64,000 bases of DNA, taken from NCBI GenBank assembly GCA_002422395.1, contig DIUY01000024.1, positions 1 to 64,000 on the forward strand, given 5' to 3'. Of this stretch, positions 1 to 8,147 are shown one piece after another. The notes beneath the pieces are model-generated. The model was given only the letters and a program-made list of their open reading frames with translations. It searched no databases and was not told the origin of the DNA. The DNA comes from Methylococcaceae bacterium UBA6146. GTDB lineage: Bacteria; Pseudomonadota; Gammaproteobacteria; Methylococcales; Methylomonadaceae. Every line of letters starts with the position of its first letter. Position 1 is the first letter of the stretch. The position numbers were made by a program, and so were the translations under genes.

Positions 1-22
1 TTTGTGTCCTGAAAAGTGTTGA

Positions 23-745
23 CACATCATTGAGCATATCCAAACCAATATCAAACGTTTTCTGAAAGATTACATCACACCCGAAGATGACGAACTGAAT
101 ACCAAAGAGCTGTTAAGCAAATACAGTGATGAAATTTCAAAACTGTCAAAATACGAAAGTGAAACCGCCGTTTTTGGCTTTTACAATGCGTGGTGGGTGT
201 TTGGCGAAGTGGCAAAAGCCAGTGAAATAGACTACGCCATCTTTATGGCAGAAGCCGAAAACGTAGGCTACAAACGCACTAAACGCGGCGAAAATCCAAT
301 GCCCAACGACCTTTACGATCTTGAATATGCGCCTGCCAAACTTGATTGCAAAATGGTAATCGCCCAATACGACCAAGACATCAAACACATTGAAGACAAG
401 CAAGCCGATGCCGTACTAGAAAAAGCCGCATTAGAAGAGAAAAGCGGCATTAAGGAAAATGCGGCTATGCAAAAGAAAATCGAAAAACTGGTTACAGACA
501 TCGAAAGCTACGCGGAAAAAATAGCAACCTTACAAACTGAAAAAGCCGAAGTAGAAAGCATATTGGCAAACTACTACGAAAACAACAGCTTGAAAGAAAC
601 TTACACTGAGCGCACTGACACCGCTTTAGTCAGCCATTTCAAAAATGGTTTGCTCTCACGTTATAAGAGCGATGATATTTTGCTTCGAAAAACTACCCAG
701 CTAACTATTTTGGATGCTATTAGACAGGAGGTTATGTGGGATTAG
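23..745 (+). pseudogene. hsdM: Type I restriction-modification N6-adenine methylase, C-terminal remnant
   Basis: This open frame of about 240 codons matches the C-terminal end of HsdM, the methylase subunit of type I restriction enzymes. The family-like parts are the stretch before the NAWW motif (around 185-195) and the long charged coiled-coil tail (about 360-600). A complete HsdM is roughly 500-800 residues, and the catalytic NPPF region and AdoMet site would lie upstream. A TGA at 20-22 closes the frame, so the gene is interrupted at or just outside the window edge, possibly by a mobile element whose end is bases 1-22. Its last codons overlap the GTG start of hsdS by 10 bases, the normal operon order. 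No hsdR is visible, so a working system cannot be claimed. The family call is strong; the cause of truncation is inference. Confidence 0.8.
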
Positions 746-2169
746 TCTTTAATAAAATCAAACTAGGTTCATTTTTAAATGATGAATTTCTTAGATTGGA
801 TGAAAAATATAGAGTTTTTGCTGGTGTTCAAAAATATAAAGTTTGGGATACCCTTAATTGTTGCCCTCTTTCTTTTGCATTAAAGGAATTGAACTCACCT
901 AAATTAAAAAAAGGTGAACTAGAAAATGAATATATTTTGATTGATTTGGCGAACATTGAACGAAGAGGCAACTCCATCGTAAACGCTGAAAAAACACATG
1001 AAATTGGTTCTGATAAATCACTTTTAAAAAACGGGGATATTTTTATTCCTAAAATTGAACCCAAAAAAGGCCAGTTCGTTTTAAACACTGAGCATAGTGA
1101 ATATTTAGGTTCAACGGAATTAGTTGAATATGTAATCAACAAAAATAACTTCAATCCATTATTTCTTTATTATCTTTTAGTAAGCCCTCGCTTATTGAAT
1201 GTATTAGCTTGTTTGGAAAGTGGTAAAACTCATAAAAGGGTTAATTCATCCGATTTATTAAAAATTCAAATTCCTAAAATTTCTCTCGAAATTCAAAACG
1301 CAGTTGCAGAAAAAATTGCATTACTTGAAACAAATATCACTGACTTAAAAAACTCAAAACTAAAACCCAAAGATATTATTAATCGAGTTTTTAGCTATGA
1401 GTTTAATATCCACTTTAGTGATATTTCTTCAATAGATAGCGTAGCAAAATTAAACATTAAATTAAGTTCTATATCCCCTAGAAACAATAATCTTCGAGAT
1501 AGCTTTCGCTGGAACAAGATGCAGCACATACAAAATTATCTTTACAAGGATATTGATTGCATTCACTTACTAGGAAATTTCATTATCGAAACCAAGAATG
1601 GCTGGAGTCCGCTTTCTGTTGAAGGTGGCGAAGGTATTCCTATTCTTGGGCAGGAACATTTTTCTTTTGATGGTACGTTGAAAATTTCACCGTCAAAATT
1701 TACAGAAGTCACAAAAAAGAATATTGACGATTGTTTTATACAACAAGGCGATTTCTTTGTTAGTAGAGGAAATACCGTTGATTTAGTCGCATTAGCAAGT
1801 GTGGTTGAGGAAGAAATATCCGAAGACATCATTTTTCCTGATTTGTATATAAAAATTCAACTCGATGAAACACGCCTAGATAAAAAATATTTAGCATTAT
1901 TGTTTAATTCTTTTTTTGGCAGACTTTATTTTAAATATGCCTCAAAAGGAAAAAATCAAACAATGGTAAAAATATCATCAAGCGAATTGTATGATTTTTA
2001 TTTGCCCATTCCTGATATTGAAATTCAAAAAACGATAGTCAAAAAAATTCAAGCCCAGATAGATGCACAAAGCCTGATTGACCAAGAAATAGAAAAAAAT
2101 AGGGCAAAAATCAATCTGATTATTGAAGAAGCCATACGGAATCCGGTTGAGCAAGGTCAATCCCAATGA
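736..2169 (+). CDS. hsdS: Type I restriction-modification specificity subunit
   Basis: This 477-residue protein has the two-fold architecture of HsdS, the DNA-recognition subunit. The first target recognition domain covers about residues 1-185. A helical spacer follows (about 190-215, with the sequence AVAEKIALLETNI), then a second recognition domain (about 270-440) and a closing helix that begins with the same pattern (VKKIQAQID). The repeated IEIQ/LEIQ motifs before each helix are typical. It starts at GTG 736, overlapping the end of the hsdM remnant, so it would be translated by coupling. Base composition is more AT-rich than in downstream core genes, which fits horizontal transfer. The reading frame is intact, but the methylase before it is truncated, so it is probably non-functional unless a complementing HsdM is encoded elsewhere. 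Confidence 0.85.
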   Translation: MGLVFNKIKLGSFLNDEFLRLDEKYRVFAGVQKYKVWDTLNCCPLSFALKELNSPKLKKGELENEYILIDLANIERRGNSIVNAEKTHEIGSDKSLLKNGDIFIPKIEPKKGQFVLNTEHSEYLGSTELVEYVINKNNFNPLFLYYLLVSPRLLNVLACLESGKTHKRVNSSDLLKIQIPKISLEIQNAVAEKIALLETNITDLKNSKLKPKDIINRVFSYEFNIHFSDISSIDSVAKLNIKLSSISPRNNNLRDSFRWNKMQHIQNYLYKDIDCIHLLGNFIIETKNGWSPLSVEGGEGIPILGQEHFSFDGTLKISPSKFTEVTKKNIDDCFIQQGDFFVSRGNTVDLVALASVVEEEISEDIIFPDLYIKIQLDETRLDKKYLALLFNSFFGRLYFKYASKGKNQTMVKISSSELYDFYLPIPDIEIQKTIVKKIQAQIDAQSLIDQEIEKNRAKINLIIEEAIRNPVEQGQSQ

Positions 2170-2237
2170 CGCTTGAGTTCAATCAAAATCATCTTTGCAG
2201 CGATACTACCGGCAAAGTGAAGATAGATGTTATTTAG
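2166..2237 (+). pseudogene. Vestigial copy of the start of a RhuM-family gene
   Basis: This ORF of 23 codons begins in the stop codon of hsdS (ATGA overlap). Its translation starts MTLEFNQN and continues TTGKVKIDVI before a TAG. It aligns with residues 1-23 of the larger RhuM-family gene at 3504, which starts MSLEFNDI and has TNGKVKIEVI. Both the protein and the DNA agree (cggcaaagtgaagatagatg against cggtaaggtgaagatagaag). The likely explanation is a former hsdS-rhuM junction that was cut by insertion or recombination with the toxin-antitoxin modules now lying between the two copies. It is too short to have a function. Confidence 0.7.
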
Positions 2238-2277
2238 ACCAACCCCGTATTGAACGCATGATTTTAGGAGAAGCCCC

Positions 2278-2493
2278 ATGACCGTGAAACAACAACTCAT
2301 TGCCGAAATTGAAGACATTGACAACCCTATCACCTTGGTTCAGCTTTTTGAAATTATGCAGTTAATCAAGCAAAACGCTGGAAAGCACAATACCCTGATA
2401 AGCCGTTTTACAGGTTGCCTTAATGATGCCGATGCCCAAGAGATGCGGGGTATTGTTGATAATGAATTCAACAAGATCGAGGGTGAATGGTGA
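2278..2493 (+). CDS. Small antitoxin-like protein of a PIN-domain toxin-antitoxin module
   Basis: This 71-residue acidic protein begins MTVKQQLIAEIEDIDNP and overlaps the following PIN-domain gene by 7 bases, the standard antitoxin-toxin arrangement. The N-terminal helix pair (LIAEIEDI, LFEIMQLIKQ) resembles the dimerising part of small VapB-like or DUF2281-like antitoxins. No clear DNA-binding motif can be named. A good ribosome-binding site (aggagaa) lies 8 bases before the ATG. Its partner toxin is truncated, so the gene may persist as an orphan antitoxin. The role is inferred from position and size. Confidence 0.6.
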   Translation: MTVKQQLIAEIEDIDNPITLVQLFEIMQLIKQNAGKHNTLISRFTGCLNDADAQEMRGIVDNEFNKIEGEW

Positions 2494-2726
2494 AAGAAAA
2501 AATCGCCCTGGATACGAACGTCGTGATAGATATTTTTAACAATAAGCACAATGTCGTCACTTTGTTAAACCACTATCAAAGCATTTACTTGCCCGTTACC
2601 GTATGCGGCGAGCTGTTGTTTGGCGCAAAAAATTTAGCCAGAAGCCAAGAAAACGAACAAAAATGCCATGATTTTATCAGCAATTGCCATTTGTTGAATA
2701 TCAATGAACTGGTTGCCGAAGCCTAG
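2487..2726 (+). pseudogene. vapC: PIN-domain ribonuclease toxin, truncated (VapC-like)
   Basis: The 79 residues hold the N-terminal half of a PIN domain. The first catalytic aspartate is in LDTNVVIDIF (D9) and the second acid is in CGELLFGA (E42), as in VapC/FitB-type tRNA or rRNA endonucleases. Complete members run to about 130 residues and carry two further acidic residues in the C-terminal half. Here a TAG closes the frame after ELVAEA, just where the family normally continues. The following 30 bases lead straight into the ribosome-binding site of the next module, so the distal half has been lost. It is probably inactive. Confidence 0.7.
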
Positions 2727-2758
2727 CCGCTTGAAAAAATACTTTTAGGAGAACAAAC

Positions 2759-3028
2759 ATGAAAACGACGCATTTATCTAGCCGCAGGCATGTAACGATT
2801 CCAAAAACAATATGCGATGCTTATCATTTGGCTATCGGGCAAGAATTGGAAATTGAATCTACCCCGCAAGGCATTTTATTGAAGCCCAAAAAAATAATGC
2901 CAAATACGTCCATTGACGCGATTGCAGGCTGTTTGGCTTATCAAGGCCCGGCAAAATCCATAGAAGAAATGGACGCGGCCATTCAACAAGGCATTGCCGC
3001 TGAATGGGGACAACATGATCGCCGTTGA
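2759..3028 (+). CDS. AbrB/MazE-type antitoxin
   Basis: This 89-residue protein has a swapped-hairpin AbrB fold at its start: the SSRRHVTIPKTIC stretch followed by AIGQELEIES and GILLKPKK matches the beta-hairpin DNA-binding domain of VapB/MazE antitoxins. The C-terminal part (about residues 50-89, SIDAIAGCLAYQGPAKSIEEMD) is the toxin-wrapping tail usual in the VapB partners of PIN toxins. The ATG is preceded by aggagaa, almost the same leader as the module at 2278. The gene overlaps the vapC pseudogene at 3015 by 14 bases. The sequence shows an intact antitoxin next to a frameshifted toxin. Autorepression of the pair is expected from the family. Confidence 0.75.
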   Translation: MKTTHLSSRRHVTIPKTICDAYHLAIGQELEIESTPQGILLKPKKIMPNTSIDAIAGCLAYQGPAKSIEEMDAAIQQGIAAEWGQHDRR

Positions 3029-3412
3029 CACCAATGTGATTGTGCGATTTTTAACTAAGGACGATGAAGCCCAATATCAAAAGGCTTACCGGATTTTTGC
3101 TGAATCCGCACAGCTTTTTATCCCCACCACCGTTATTTTAGAAACGGAATGGGTGTTACGGTTCAGCTACCGTTTCTCGTCTGACCGTATTGGATACGCC
3201 TTGTCGGGGGTTTACTGGGATTGCATAACGTCATTACTGAACATAAGGCCGCTGTGCTTAGGGCGTTAGCATGGCATCAACAAGGAATGGATTTTGCCGA
3301 TGCTTTACATTTGGCTTGTAGTTTATCTGCCGATGAATTTGTCAGTTTTGATAAAAGGCTCATTAACAAAGCAATTGGTTTAAATGTCGATATAAAGGTA
3401 GTTGAGCCTTAA
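3015..3412 (+). pseudogene. vapC: PIN-domain ribonuclease toxin with a frameshift (VapC)
   Basis: The first frame runs from ATG 3015 (MIAVDTNVIVRFLTKDD, with the first catalytic aspartate) through ILETEWVLR (the catalytic glutamate) to about 3210. There it shifts into an adjacent frame that continues LLGLHNVITEHKAAV and FADALHLA (the third catalytic acid) to a stop at 3412. Joined, the two halves give a normal VapC of about 130 residues with the full set of acidic residues. The break lies in the G-rich stretch near 3205-3212 and needs one or two bases of change. Either the toxin is inactivated in the cell or this is a sequencing error in the G run. The antitoxin upstream is intact. Confidence 0.75.
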
Positions 3413-3503
3413 GAAAGAAACGGATTCTTGCAACCTTGGTGACAGCCGAAATAGAGCAAGCCAAGCAACGTGTTGAAGGCATGGTTTTAGGGGAACACGA
3501 ATT

Positions 3504-4510
3504 ATGTCACTAGAATTTAACGACATTCTGCTTTACACCGACACCAACGGTAAGGTGAAGATAGAAGTCATTTTTGAAGAAGAAACTTTCTGGTTAAGCC
3601 AAAAGAAAATGGCTGAGTTATTTGGTGTTGAAAGCCATACAGTCACTTACCACCTTAAAGAAATCTATCAAAGCGGTGAGTTGATGGCAAAGGCAACTAC
3701 TCGAAAATTTCGAGTAGTTCAACGCGAAGGCAACCGTGATGTAAATCGTGAGATTGATTTTTATAATCTGGATGCCATTATCGCCGTGGGCTACCGCGTC
3801 AACAGCCACCGCGCCACGCAATTTAGGATTTGGGCAACAGCAACGCTGAAAGAATTTATCATCAAAGGCTTTGTACTGGATGACGAACGGCTTAAGCAAG
3901 GCAAGCGGTTTGGTAAGGATTATTTTGATGAGTTATTGGAACGGATTCGGGAAATACGCGCCAGTGAACGGCGGTTTTATCAGAAAATCACTGACATTTA
4001 CAAAGAATGCAGCATGGATTATGCAAAAGATGATCCGCAAACGCTGACGTTTTATAAAACCGTGCAAAACAAGTTGGAATGGGCCATTACGGGCAAAACC
4101 GCCGCTGAAATCATCCAATCCCGCGCCGATGCGGAACAGCCCAATATGGGCTTGCAGACATGGAAAAACGCACCCAATGGCAAGGTGTTAAAAAGTGATG
4201 TGTCGGTTGCCAAAAACTACCTAATCGAGAAGGAAATTAAAGAGCTGGAAAGGATTGTGTCCATGTACCTTGACTATGCCGAACTTCAAGCCTCCCGTAA
4301 TATCCCGATGAAAATGGCGGACTGGGTAGAAAATTGGATGCTTTTTTAGCGTTTAATGGCTATGAGATATTGCAGGATGCGGGAAAGGTTAGCCATGCGG
4401 TTGCGGAACGGTTGGCACATCAGGAATATGATAAGTTTAGAGTAGTGCAAGATGTTAATTTTGAAAGTGATTTTGATAAAAGCGTGAAAACGGTGATGGC
4501 TAAAAAATGA
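3504..4510 (+). pseudogene. rhuM: RhuM-family (virulence protein) gene with a late frameshift
   Basis: The main frame gives 281 residues starting MSLEFNDILLYTD and carrying the RhuM-family core. This core is an N-terminal winged-helix-like part (about 30-60: FWLSQKKMAELFGV), then YNLDAIIAVGYRVNS and the R.WAT.TLKEFI segment. The frame ends early at 4349. One extra base in the A run at about 4330 would restore EKLDAFLAFNGYEIL and a further 60 codons to the TGA at 4508-4510, matching the usual family length of about 335 residues. RhuM genes are often found inside hsdM-hsdS loci, as here. Their function is not established. The frameshift may be real decay or a homopolymer error. Confidence 0.75.
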
Positions 4511-4586
4511 AGCTTCTGGTATTAAACTCGGCATTAGAAAAATGTTATCAAAATCTAATAAATCTTGTGATTAGCAGGCAATCGTT

Positions 4587-4733
4587 ATGCAACGCGCCAT
4601 AAGCATCAATAAGCTTTACATTACTGGCACTGAAACTGATTTTAGGACACTGGTTGCCGATAATCTACTGCATCAGGTTTATAGCGTATTTAAGGCCAAC
4701 TTTTTACAAGCTAACAATTCTTCCAGGCGATGA
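4587..4733 (+). CDS. Small ORF coupled to an ImmA/IrrE-like peptidase gene
   Basis: This 48-codon ORF begins MQRAISINKLYITGTETD and ends in a TGA that overlaps the ATG of the next gene (ATGA, 4730-4733). The overlap suggests translational coupling. A weak purine-rich stretch (agcagg) lies about 8 bases before the start. I do not recognise the protein. Its basic C-terminus and its position directly before a metallopeptidase of the ImmA/IrrE type allow a small partner, substrate or regulator, but nothing in the sequence proves this. It could also be a leader ORF of no function. Confidence 0.4.
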   Translation: MQRAISINKLYITGTETDFRTLVADNLLHQVYSVFKANFLQANNSSRR

Positions 4734-5593
4734 AAACACAACAAACAGATTTATTTCAAAACAAAGACGAACGTTCATTGCTGGCACAATTACTGGATGA
4801 ATCCAGGCTTTACAAAGAAGGCAAGAACTTTAAGGAGTTACTTGAGTTTGTAAATAAATTAAGCAACTTTGCCCCATTTAATGCTTTCGTGCTTCATATC
4901 CAAAAACCAGGTTTAAGGTTTGCCGCATCGAAATATGACTGGGGGAAAAAATTTAATCGTTCGGTAAAGGAAGGCGCAAGGCCACTACTTATTTTATGGC
5001 CATTTGCCCCGGTGGTTTTGGTTTATGATGTTGACGATACGGAAGGGGACGAGTTGCCCGCCGATGTGACCCAAGCATTTAGGGCAACTGGCAGCATAAC
5101 AGAATCGCATATTCAAGGGTTTATCAGGAAGCTCAATAAATTGGGCATAGATACGCAGTTGATTGAATATGGCGATGGTCATGCGGGGCATATAAAAAGA
5201 CCGATACATGACATAAAAATCAACAACCAATCGAAGGATTCAAAACAAAAACCAGATTATCTGATTAGATTAAACAAAAGGCATGAGCCGAATGTTCAGT
5301 TTGCAACTTTGGTACATGAGCTGGCGCATCTTTATTTGGGGCATTTAGGAACAGATAAATTTCTAAAAATACCAGATCGGCAACTTAAATCTCATGATGC
5401 TCAGGAAATAGAGGCTGAATCTGTCTGTTATATTGTTTGTCATAGGAATAATGTTGAACCCAATTCAGAGGCTTATTTAACGAATTTTGTCGATGACAAG
5501 TTGCAAGCTGAAAATATGGATTTATATGCCTTATTAAAAGCGGCAGGCCAGATTGAAACGATTCTTGATTTAGTCACGCATACAAAATTTTAA
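4730..5593 (+). CDS. ImmA/IrrE-family zinc metallopeptidase
   Basis: The protein has 287 residues. The zinc-binding signature HELAH is at residues 196-200, and the downstream QEIEAESVCY stretch (about 225-234) supplies the third ligand, as in ImmA/IrrE (DUF955) peptidases. The N-terminal 110 residues (helical, then a strand-rich WPFAPVVLVYDVDD segment) resemble the ArdC-like region found in some members of mobile elements. Relatives cleave phage or stress repressors, so a regulatory protease role is possible, but no helix-turn-helix repressor lies next to it. It overlaps the small ORF at 4587 by four bases. The reading frame is intact and of normal length. Confidence 0.75.
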   Translation: MKTQQTDLFQNKDERSLLAQLLDESRLYKEGKNFKELLEFVNKLSNFAPFNAFVLHIQKPGLRFAASKYDWGKKFNRSVKEGARPLLILWPFAPVVLVYDVDDTEGDELPADVTQAFRATGSITESHIQGFIRKLNKLGIDTQLIEYGDGHAGHIKRPIHDIKINNQSKDSKQKPDYLIRLNKRHEPNVQFATLVHELAHLYLGHLGTDKFLKIPDRQLKSHDAQEIEAESVCYIVCHRNNVEPNSEAYLTNFVDDKLQAENMDLYALLKAAGQIETILDLVTHTKF

Positions 5594-5784
5594 CTTTTCA
5601 TTAAATAACTGATTATTGTCATTGCTGGATCACTAACACCGCTTTTAGAAAAACAGTGTTGCAATTACGGATAGCGTTATTAATTTTCCGGTGTTCATCT
5701 CTTAACCAACACCGCCAAAAACTACAGTAAAAACTACAGTGGTTTATAATCCCTCATACTACTTTTAATGACTTTACACGCCCG

Positions 5785-6543
5785 TTAATGTGCGCTATTC
5801 GTCCGCGTGACCGGTTCGCTTTTATAAGTGAAAACACGGTTTGTGTGCTTCCCGATCTGGCCACGGATAATCGCCAAGGCGTCATCATTCAGCGGCACCG
5901 CGATTGCTTTTTTCGCCTTCGCCTGTTCGGGGTGTATACGCGCAACGGCGTTGCATGTCTACCTGTGACCATTCAAGGTCTACCACGTTAGCTTCACGCA
6001 ATCCGGTAGACAAACTAAACTTTGCCATTGCTTCAAGATGCGGCGGCAATTGTGTGAATAGCCGGTTCGCTTCGGCATGGCTCAGCCAGCGGATGCGTTT
6101 TTCAGCGGTTGGCAGCATCCGCACATAAGGCGACTTGTCCAGCCATTGCCATTCTTTTTCGGCCTTGTTCAGAACAGCCCGTAACAATGACATGACACGG
6201 TTTACAGTGCCATTTTTAACGCCAGTGTCACGCTTCGCTTGTTGGATACGCTGCACCGTGTTGACATCAATTTCATCAAGGTGTTTGTCATGCAGGTGGT
6301 CATCAAGCCAGCGCAATAGCTCAACATCGGTTTTTATGCTATTTTTATGTGTCGATGTTACTGCTCTTTTGTCCAACTACGTTTGTAGCGGATAACCGTT
6401 TTGGGTTTTTCTTTAACAGACTGGACAACTTTTTTGGAGTTAACTTGAAGTTGTGCTTGAAAATAAGCACTGTAATTATTGGATGGGGCCATTCGTCTCT
6501 TTTTTGTTGAAAATTGGAAGCATAGGGTTAAAACCATCGACAA
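5785..6543 (-). pseudogene. Tyrosine recombinase (phage-type integrase), frameshifted and incomplete
   Basis: The central frame (6376 down to 5885) gives 163 residues with the SAM-like core-binding domain (ELLRWLDDHL, VNRVMSLLRAVLNKAEKEW) and the start of the catalytic domain (LSTGLREANVVDLEW, containing the first catalytic arginine). Near 5935 the frame breaks. A neighbouring frame continues AKAKKAIAVPLNDDALAIIRG and THRTNR-like text to a stop at 5785-5787. The distal H-x-x-R and tyrosine motifs are missing. Upstream, the last codons of another frame (ending RSWTKEQ, 6358-6543) look like the displaced N-terminus, so there are probably two frameshifts. The gene marks the right part of the accessory island but cannot be active as written. 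Confidence 0.75.
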
Positions 6544-6811
6544 TAGTCAGTTGGTTTTATTCAAGGCTGGTAAATTTGAAAATGACTAACTGAAGAACAG
6601 AACGAGGAATTACAGAGGAAACATCGAAGTGGTAAACCAAGCAAAATCATATTTTTCTAGCGATCTGAATTATAGGCCTATTGTCAGGCATGTCAATCTG
6701 CTGGAGTCGCTATCTTTGCGAAAGATTTTTCCGGGCATCCTGCTCGAAAAATCAGCAAAAATAACGCGCCGCTTATGTCTCCTCCCTGTCCGCTAACGCC
6801 CCCCCCGCTCA

Positions 6812-7026
6812 TGATGTGGCTACACTAAACCGGACACACAATTTAAAATATTGTGAAAGGAGTGTAAGCCCAAATGAGTCGAGAAAACCCCAAAACCTAT
6901 ACAGCGGAATTTAGAGAGTCCTCAGTTAAACTGGCTAATGAATCAGGCCGATCTGTTGCCGAGACAGCCCAAGAACTTGGTGTCAACGTTAATACGCTGC
7001 ATACCTGGATTGCCAAATACAGTCAA
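6812..7026 (+). mobile_element. IS3-family element, left-end fragment with truncated orfA
   Basis: The fragment begins with an end-like sequence (ctaaaccggacacac around 6826-6840) and holds orfA from ATG 6874. The translation MSRENPKTYTAEFRES and SVAETAQELGVNVNTLHTW is the helix-turn-helix start of an IS3-family OrfA. After about 50 codons the reading frame enters a REP-like hairpin pair at 7027 and the rest of the element is gone. A second fragment with the same left end is at 26169-26305. The pair shows that this element once moved in this genome; neither copy can move itself. Confidence 0.75.
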
Positions 7027-7095
7027 GTGGGCAATGCTGTTCTGCCCACCGTTTACGGATGAAAAGGTGGGCAAAAAAACCTGCCCACCCTACGC
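7027..7095. repeat. Pair of REP-like hairpins (GTGGGC...GCCCAC)
   Basis: Two short palindromes stand in tandem: GTGGGC-N11-TGCCCACC at 7027-7050 and GGTGGGC-N10-GCCCACC at 7066-7089, followed by TACGC. Both have 7-base GC-rich stems with small loops. This is the form of REP/BIME-like sequences mobilised by RAYT transposases in many proteobacteria. It sits exactly where the IS3 orfA homology ends. Confidence 0.65.
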
Positions 7096-7287
7096 GCTAG
7101 TTGAGAAACCCTCAGACACGCCCGTAGTGGCGTATTCAGAGTTTTCTTTACTTTCGCTTTTGATCGTTTCAAAATGCCGTGGCAGTTTTTTGGGGGGAGG
7201 GTTAAACAATAGTGTGTCAGAATTATTCTCTGCCTCCCCATTGGCTGCCAATAATTATAAATATAACCTGAGGGGAGCCCCGTAACG

Positions 7288-7752
7288 ATGAATAGCCAAT
7301 CTCTTGTGGAGTTTTTTAAAGAGCGGATCCACAATCTTTCAAGCAAACTGGATAAAACGGCCTACTGGAATGCCAAGTTTGACCGATTCGCCCGATTATT
7401 CGGTCGCTTATCGGGACGGCCTTTTGCCTTCAATGTCGCCATAGGTGTCGTTCTGGTCTGGCTTATCAGCGGGCCTATTTTTGGCTTTAGCGATACGTGG
7501 CAGTTGGTTATCAATACCGCGACAACCATCATTACTTTTCTGATGGTGTTCTTGATCCAACATACCCAAAACCGGGATACGGAAGCCATACAGGTAAAAT
7601 TGGACGAGCTGATCAGGGCGGCTGAAGGCGCAAATAACGCACTGCTGGATTTGGAAGAAATGGAAGAGGAAAAACTCTCATTATTGCGTCAGCATTACAC
7701 GGCACTGGCCAAAGAAGCGAGGGACGCGAAAGATGAATCAAGCAAACCTTAG
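7288..7752 (+). CDS. Low-affinity iron permease family small membrane protein
   Basis: This 154-residue protein has two predicted membrane helices (about 47-67 and 70-92). The FDRFARLFGRLSGRPFAFNVA, GPIFGFSDTWQLVIN and FLMVFLIQHTQNRDT motifs are those of the bacterial low-affinity iron permease family. The C-terminal 60 residues are a charged coiled coil (LDELIRAAEG, LLDLEEMEEEKLSLL). The fungal founder imports iron, but transport by the short bacterial members has not been shown as far as I know. A GGGGAG ribosome-binding site lies about 10 bases before the ATG. No partner gene is evident; the next gene is convergent. Confidence 0.8.
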   Translation: MNSQSLVEFFKERIHNLSSKLDKTAYWNAKFDRFARLFGRLSGRPFAFNVAIGVVLVWLISGPIFGFSDTWQLVINTATTIITFLMVFLIQHTQNRDTEAIQVKLDELIRAAEGANNALLDLEEMEEEKLSLLRQHYTALAKEARDAKDESSKP

Positions 7753-7832
7753 TTTTTTTGCCTGTTGATGGTGAGAAACAAGCTTTTGACAAACAAACGC
7801 TTGCCGGAAATCGCCTTAAGCCCGGCAAGCAC

Positions 7833-8147
7833 TTACAGACTTCTAATATGGCTGATAGCCGACCAGCTCACGACATGGGACAGCCCCATGTGGGTTTGAA
7901 GATGATTAATGACGCTCTCAACCCGTTCAGGTAAATCATAGAACTCGATGATCAAAGGCAAGTCCAACGACAAGTCCAGCAATCGGCTGGTACGGATTTG
8001 TCCGTCAGGGCCAAAACCCATAATACCTTGCAATACCGTGACGCCCGATACTTTTTCTTCATTGTGTAAAAAATCAATGATCTTGGTGAGCAGGTGTTCG
8101 CCTTCCCGAAGATAAATCCGGGCTACCGTAATAGATTGAGTTGCCAT
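7833..8147 (-). CDS. DUF190 (PII-like) protein
   Basis: The protein has 104 residues if started at ATG 8147, which gives the usual family N-terminus (QSITVARIYLREGEHL). The upstream extension to 8177 lies inside fluC and is unlikely. DUF190 proteins have a ferredoxin-like, PII-like fold. VTVLQGIMGFG and the closing LPLIIEFYDLPERVE stretch are family hallmarks. The gene overlaps the end of fluC by 25 bases, and fluC-DUF190 neighbours are common in bacteria, so a regulatory or accessory role in fluoride export is a reasonable inference. It is last in a four-gene operon read from 9725. Confidence 0.85.
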   Translation of the reverse strand: MATQSITVARIYLREGEHLLTKIIDFLHNEEKVSGVTVLQGIMGFGPDGQIRTSRLLDLSLDLPLIIEFYDLPERVESVINHLQTHMGLSHVVSWSAISHIRSL

